The notes beneath the pieces were generated by a model. That model was not told the origin of the DNA and searched no databases. It worked only from the letters and a program-made list of their open reading frames with translations. From Gillisia limnaea DSM 15749 (GTDB taxonomy: Bacteria; Bacteroidota; Bacteroidia; Flavobacteriales; Flavobacteriaceae), in assembly GCF_000243235.1 (NCBI RefSeq), contig NZ_JH594606.1, positions 2,414,572 through 2,478,571 of the forward strand: 64,000 nucleotides of DNA, in the 5' to 3' direction. Below, piece after piece: positions 59,823 through 64,000 of this stretch; the first letter of the stretch is position 1, and the number at the start of each line of letters is the position of its first letter. Made by a program: the position numbers and the translations under genes.

Positions 59823-61025
59823 ATGACCCCTACTGAAACTTTGGACAATTCTGAATATAACCGCGTAAAGAGTTTATTGCAATTAGACCTTGACTATGAA
59901 AACTTACAGGACGAATTTCAAAATTTAAACCGACTGGCCGCCAGTATCGCCGACACCGATATCTCACTGGTAAATTTAATCGATAGTTATACGCAATGGA
60001 CCGTTTCTCATTTTGGAATGGGCGTACAACAAATTCCGCGGGAAGAGTCGGTTTGCAATTATACCATTCGGGAGGAAGATCATTTAGAAATTGCCAGGCT
60101 GGATAAGGATCCTCGTTTTAAGGATAAGTTTTTTGTTGCCGGAAATGGCAGCGATTTCAATTTGAAATATTATTATGGGATTCCATTAACTATGGAATCC
60201 GGTGAGAAAATAGGGGCGCTGTGTGTTCTGGATAAGGATGAAAAAGAAATGACTCCGGAAAAAATTCAACAACTAAAACTCATCGCGCTGGAAATTGTGG
60301 AGCATCTGGAATTAAAAAAGCAATTAAAAACACTACGCCGGGAGGTTTTGGAGGGCTTAAAAATAAAAAATAAGCTCGCGCATGACATTCGCGGCCCACT
60401 TACAGGTATCCTGGGTCTCTCAGAGATCGCTCTGGATGATGAACTCGCAAAAATAGAGATGAGATCTTATTTCAAAATGATAGGGAAAAGCAGCACCCAA
60501 TTGTTGGATCTTACCAAAGATATTTTGAATTCTAAAAATCCCAAAAAAAACCCGGGTGTCAGGAAGGTCAGTATAAAAGAGCTTGGTGATAAAATTATCC
60601 ATCTTTATCAGCCGCAGGCAACCTATAAAAACATTGTTATTAAAGTGGACATTTCAGAGAACGATCAGGAAAAGTCGGTTTACCTGGATAGCCTGTTGCA
60701 AATTATTGGGAATCTTATCTCCAATGCTATTAAATTCACCCCATCTGGCGGCAACGTGATTTTAGGCTTATCCATAGGAATTTCTGAAGAGATTGAAACC
60801 CTGGAAATTCAGGTAGAAGATTCGGGAAGTGGTTTTTCTGCTGAAAAAATAAGGAATATCCTTGACGGAAAGGGGATCTCTTCTATGGGAACTTCAGGAG
60901 AAATAGGTTTTGGCCTTGGGCTAAAACTGGTAAAAAGTATGGTGGAGGAAATGGGCGGTGATTTTAATATTTCCGCTGTGGAGAACTCCGGAGGAAGATT
61001 GAAGATGGTCATTCCTCAGTATTAA
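59823..61025 (+). CDS. GAF-domain sensor histidine kinase
   Basis: A soluble 400-residue kinase without membrane helices. Residues 30-165 are a GAF domain (LAASIADTDISLVNLID ... YYYGIPLTMESGEKIGALCV); residues 180-245 the dimerisation domain with LAHDIRGPLTG (His187); residues 250-400 the ATPase, with GNLISNAIKFTPSGG, EDSGSGFS and GFGLGLKLVKSMVEEMGG. Ile replaces the usual F/L in the H-box (HDIRGPL rather than HEFRTPL), common in this cyanobacterial/flavobacterial type. No response regulator is adjacent, so it signals to one elsewhere. Confidence 0.93.
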   Translation: MTPTETLDNSEYNRVKSLLQLDLDYENLQDEFQNLNRLAASIADTDISLVNLIDSYTQWTVSHFGMGVQQIPREESVCNYTIREEDHLEIARLDKDPRFKDKFFVAGNGSDFNLKYYYGIPLTMESGEKIGALCVLDKDEKEMTPEKIQQLKLIALEIVEHLELKKQLKTLRREVLEGLKIKNKLAHDIRGPLTGILGLSEIALDDELAKIEMRSYFKMIGKSSTQLLDLTKDILNSKNPKKNPGVRKVSIKELGDKIIHLYQPQATYKNIVIKVDISENDQEKSVYLDSLLQIIGNLISNAIKFTPSGGNVILGLSIGISEEIETLEIQVEDSGSGFSAEKIRNILDGKGISSMGTSGEIGFGLGLKLVKSMVEEMGGDFNISAVENSGGRLKMVIPQY

Positions 61026-61123
61026 AGAAATTTTCAAATCTGAAAATAGAGAACTCTGATACATATCATAATTTTTATTGAGCTTGTTGGCTAACTTTAT
61101 ACTTGTATTTTAAAAATAGTGAT

Positions 61124-61981
61124 ATGAAGATCCTTGTGCCTACTGATTTTTCCGATAAAGCAGTCAGCGCCTTAAATTATTCCTTAGCCCTCTTTAAGGG
61201 AAAAAGTTGCGCCTTTTATTTGCTTAGTATTCTGGAAACATCAGAATATATAAGTGGTGATCTATTACAGTCGGACGCAAATGATTCCCTGTATGATTCC
61301 CTTATTCTTAAAAACAGGAATAAACTTGATGAACTTGTAAAAGATCTGGAAAAGAAATATTCCGGAGAAGATTACACCTTCAAAACCATTGCCGATTACA
61401 ATGGATTTACAGATGCGATCAAGAAAGTGATAGCGCTTGAAAAAATAGATCTTATCGTGATGGGCAGTAATGGCTCTCATGGAGCTAAAGAAGTGATATT
61501 TGGGAGTCATAGCCTCCGGGTGATCCGTAAAGTGCCCGCTCCTGTTTTGGTAGTCCCAAAGGAGTATTTATACAAAGGCCTGGAAAAAATCCTTATAAGT
61601 ATGGATTATGATCAGGTATTAGATCCTTCGGAAATAGAGCCATTAAGAAAAATAATTTCGGGATCTCAAATTTTTGTAGAATTCCTCCAACTGAAAAAGG
61701 ATGATTTTGACGAGCTACTATGGAAGGATCAAAGTGAAAAATTGAACAAGACTTTTAGTGATCTTAATTTTACTTTTCAAACAATAACAGGGGTTCATTT
61801 TGTCGCAGCCGTCTCTTCCATGGTACAAATCCAAAAACCAGATCTACTCCTGTTGCATGCAGAAAAAGAGAAATTCCTGGATGGAATTTTTTACGCGTCC
61901 AATATATCCTCGGTTATTAATAAAATCAAGATCCCGGTTTTAATCCTTCATCCTATTCCGGAAAAAGGATTAGGATCATAA
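61124..61981 (+). CDS. Universal stress protein, tandem UspA domains
   Basis: About 285 residues starting MKILVPTDFSDKAVSALNYSL; an ATG seven codons upstream gives no typical start. The first UspA domain (1-145) has the nucleotide-binding GSNGSHGAKEVIFGSHS motif followed by APVLVVPKEY. The second (about 150-285) lacks that motif and is degenerate, the usual pattern in Bacteroidetes. Follows the histidine kinase by 98 bases on the same strand. Confidence 0.93.
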   Translation: MKILVPTDFSDKAVSALNYSLALFKGKSCAFYLLSILETSEYISGDLLQSDANDSLYDSLILKNRNKLDELVKDLEKKYSGEDYTFKTIADYNGFTDAIKKVIALEKIDLIVMGSNGSHGAKEVIFGSHSLRVIRKVPAPVLVVPKEYLYKGLEKILISMDYDQVLDPSEIEPLRKIISGSQIFVEFLQLKKDDFDELLWKDQSEKLNKTFSDLNFTFQTITGVHFVAAVSSMVQIQKPDLLLLHAEKEKFLDGIFYASNISSVINKIKIPVLILHPIPEKGLGS

Positions 61982-62089
61982 TCATAATCACTTGTGTCTT
62001 GTAATTAAACCCCTGTTATACTGATTTTTGTCATAGTTTATGGGTTGCCTGATCCATAATTTAATAGTTCAAAAAAACAGGCTTTACCA

Positions 62090-62671
62090 ATGGACAAAAC
62101 TAAATCTATTCTTTTAGGGGTATTTATTTTAATGGCTTGCAATATTTCTGTTGCTCAAAACCAATGGACCGCAGAATTTCGACCGGGACTCAATTTTCCA
62201 GCAGATGAGATCGCAGGAAGCGATGTTAAAACCGGTTTTGGATTTGAAATTACCATGGCCTATAATTTTTTGGAAAGCCTTGGAGCATATGCGGGATGGG
62301 GCTGGAATGATTTCAGGGCAAATGATGCCCTGGGGGAAATAAACGTAAATTTTGAAGAAACCGGATACAGCTTTGGCCTTCAGTTTATTCATGCAACCGG
62401 GATCTCTTCACTCTCTTATTTGCTTAGAGCAGGAGCAATTTACAACCACCTGGAAGCAAAAGATAATTCTGGAAATAGAATTAACAATACAGGTCATAAT
62501 TTTGGATGGCAGCTGGATGGCGGAGTGTCAATAGATTTGCCCGCGGGCTTTAATTTGCGGCCTTCGATACGATACAGGTCGCTTCCCGGAGAATTTGAGA
62601 TTGGAACTACCAGCACAAATGCCGATCTAAATTATATTTCCTTCGGGGTTGGACTTGCTAAAACATTCTAA
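62090..62671 (+). CDS. Outer-membrane beta-barrel protein
   Basis: A 193-residue protein with signal peptide (ending ISVAQ) and alternating strands of an eight-stranded barrel (OmpA/OmpX-like fold), for example FGFEITMAYNF, GYSFGLQFIH and YISFGVGLAKTF, ending in Phe as barrel proteins do. No periplasmic domain. Function unknown. Confidence 0.85.
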   Translation: MDKTKSILLGVFILMACNISVAQNQWTAEFRPGLNFPADEIAGSDVKTGFGFEITMAYNFLESLGAYAGWGWNDFRANDALGEINVNFEETGYSFGLQFIHATGISSLSYLLRAGAIYNHLEAKDNSGNRINNTGHNFGWQLDGGVSIDLPAGFNLRPSIRYRSLPGEFEIGTTSTNADLNYISFGVGLAKTF

Positions 62672-62925
62672 AATGTTTTCCGGTATGGCTAAGAATATTT
62701 AAAAAAATGGGTTTTGCAATCTATAGATGAACTAAAAATTCAGAAATGATCCTGATGGAAAAACCCTGAGAATTTTGGTGGTAAATCTTTTATTCTTTTT
62801 AGGAATATCAGACGTCCTATTAAGTTTTATCAGTATTAAAAAATGCTAATTATGAGCGGGGATCCTTTAGCTGTGATTTACCAAATTCACTAATGGGGAT
62901 TGGTTTAAAACTGAGAAAATCCGCA
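62672..62925. other. Gene-free spacer ahead of the leader ORF
   Basis: No gene or strong hairpin is visible; presumably the promoter and 5' leader of the following gene. Confidence 0.4.
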
Positions 62926-62967
62926 ATGAAACATCCATTAGAAAGATTTTCTCAAATAAGGGAGTGA
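62926..62967 (+). promoter_or_regulatory. 13-codon leader ORF, copy 2 (upstream of DUF6544 gene)
   Basis: ATG to TGA encodes MKHPLERFSQIRE; the first 24 bases match copy 1 at 57029 in all but one position by eye. It is followed at once by a second micro-ORF (MSGKK, 62972-62989) and then the AT-rich run ending ACAG before the ATG at 62999. Confidence 0.55.
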
Positions 62968-62998
62968 TTATATGTCCGGTAAAAAATAATATAAACAG

Positions 62999-64000
62999 AT
63001 GAAAACAGCATTTTTGATCCTGCTATTTTTACATGGAATTATCCATAGTATTGGTTTTGTAAAAGCTTTTCACCTGGCCGAAGTTGCAGCGCTTTCGCGC
63101 GCTATTCCAAAGTCTTTGGGGATCCTCTGGTTGCTATGTGCAATCCTGTTTTTAGCAGTCTTTGTACTTATGATCTTCATCCGTTCCTGGTGGCCATTTT
63201 TTGGCATCGCTGCGGTGCTCCTTTCACAAACGCTTATCATTAATTTCTGGCAGGATGCAAAATTTGCTACCATCCTCAATGTCGTTATACTTTTAGTGAG
63301 TATTCCCGCCTTTGGGGAATACTATTTTGAAAAGATGGTTCAAAAAGAGCAAAAACAGCTGATTTCAAATATACCCGGGAAAACTTCTAAAAAGATTAGC
63401 GAAGAAGACCTTGTGCACTTACCTGAGATCGTTCAAAAATGGATGATAAATTCCGGGGTAGTTGGAAAACCGGAAATTCTTTCGGTACGCTTAAAGCAAA
63501 AAGGTGAAATGAAGAGTAAACAAGACGGTAACTGGATGCCGTTTTATGCCGAACAATATTTTGACGTAAAAGATCCGGCTTTTAACTGGCGGGTGGAGGT
63601 AAAGCTTTTTCCGGGAATTCATCTTGCAGGCCGGGATAAATTTAAAAATGGGGAAGGGGAGATGCAAATAAAACTGCTCTCACTCTTTAATGTTGTAAAT
63701 GAAGGGAATAATGAAAAAGTGAATTCGGGAACTATGCTTCGGTTTTTGGGGGAATTGTGTTGGTTCCCATCTGCTGGCCTAAACCAATATATAGTTTGGG
63801 AAGAAGTTGATGCCACTTCTGCAAAAGCCACTTTCTCAGTAGGTAATAAAGTGGTTTCAGGATTGTTCACATTTGATGAAAACGGGGAATTAAAATCCTT
63901 TGAAGCTGAAAGATTTTACGGGGGAGGACAAGATGCGAAAAAGGAAAAATGGTTTATAGAGGCAGTCTCTTACAAGGAGTTTGAAGGTATCACAGTTCCT
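62999..64000 (+). CDS. DUF6544-family membrane protein, truncated by window end
   Basis: The frame is open from the ATG at 62999 to the last base, so at least 334 residues and the 3' end is missing. The first ~120 residues contain about four membrane helices (ILLFLHGIIHSIGFVKAF, LLCAILFLAVFVLMIFI, and two more). The soluble part begins LPEIVQKWMINSGVVGK and carries family-like blocks WMPFYAEQYFDVKDPAFNW, GIHLAGRDKFKNGEGEM, CWFPSAGLNQYIVWEEVDA and SAKATFSVG. I recognise this as the DUF6544 pattern; function unknown. Preceded by the leader shared with the sigma factor. Confidence 0.75.
   Translation, partial: MKTAFLILLFLHGIIHSIGFVKAFHLAEVAALSRAIPKSLGILWLLCAILFLAVFVLMIFIRSWWPFFGIAAVLLSQTLIINFWQDAKFATILNVVILLVSIPAFGEYYFEKMVQKEQKQLISNIPGKTSKKISEEDLVHLPEIVQKWMINSGVVGKPEILSVRLKQKGEMKSKQDGNWMPFYAEQYFDVKDPAFNWRVEVKLFPGIHLAGRDKFKNGEGEMQIKLLSLFNVVNEGNNEKVNSGTMLRFLGELCWFPSAGLNQYIVWEEVDATSAKATFSVGNKVVSGLFTFDENGELKSFEAERFYGGGQDAKKEKWFIEAVSYKEFEGITVP

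Overview
The window looks like a chromosome segment of a marine or halotolerant member of the Flavobacteriaceae (Bacteroidetes), of the Gramella/Salegentibacter/Zunongwangia type. The family call rests on two SusC/SusD pairs, a hybrid two-component sensor beside a fructan locus, many short lipoprotein signals, AT-rich spacers and a clade II (Sec-dependent) nosZ cluster. The genus is a guess. No rRNA, intact tRNA, CRISPR array or complete insertion sequence was found.

Layout. Bases 1-4194 look decayed: the 3' part of a DEAD/DEAH helicase with a likely frameshift near its end, a broken antitoxin-like gene with an in-frame stop, an intact cysteine desulfurase, and the 3' remnant of an IS3-family transposase. 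Bases 4195-20538 are a carbohydrate locus: a ROK repressor facing a minus-strand series of an amino-sugar deaminase-like/PIG-L fusion, SusC, SusD, two PIG-L deacetylases, an MFS sugar permease, a ROK kinase, a PcRGLX/YetA-like protein and a SLC13/DASS carboxylate transporter. I infer import, deacetylation, phosphorylation and deamination of an N-acetylated, probably acidic, glycan; the substrate is unknown.

Bases 21307-40514 are a fructan utilisation locus. A fructose-sensing-type hybrid two-component regulator precedes a sugar porter, a canonical GH32, a LamG-GH32, SusC, SusD, two DUF4960-type surface glycan-binding lipoproteins, a second LamG-GH32 and a PfkB fructokinase. Both LamG-GH32 proteins have Glu where the GH32 nucleophile Asp is expected. 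Bases 40515-41155 have no gene but hold a run of hairpins ending in a strong terminator, a possible small RNA.

Bases 41156-50714 form a nitrous oxide reductase cluster (cytochrome c, fasciclin protein, nosZ, a nosB-like membrane protein, nosL, nosD, nosF, nosY) running directly into nadA-nadB. A perfect FNR/CRP-type palindrome lies ahead of the first gene. Bases 50912-64000 are mixed: a secreted GH130, a HAD phosphatase, a YihY membrane protein, a LOV-like PAS protein without the photoactive cysteine, DUF1003, a tiny metallothionein-like protein, a SigZ-like sigma factor, a VOC protein, a CPA1 antiporter, a GAF histidine kinase, a universal stress protein, an outer-membrane barrel and a truncated DUF6544 protein. 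The sigma factor and the DUF6544 gene share an unusual leader with a near-identical 13-codon ORF.
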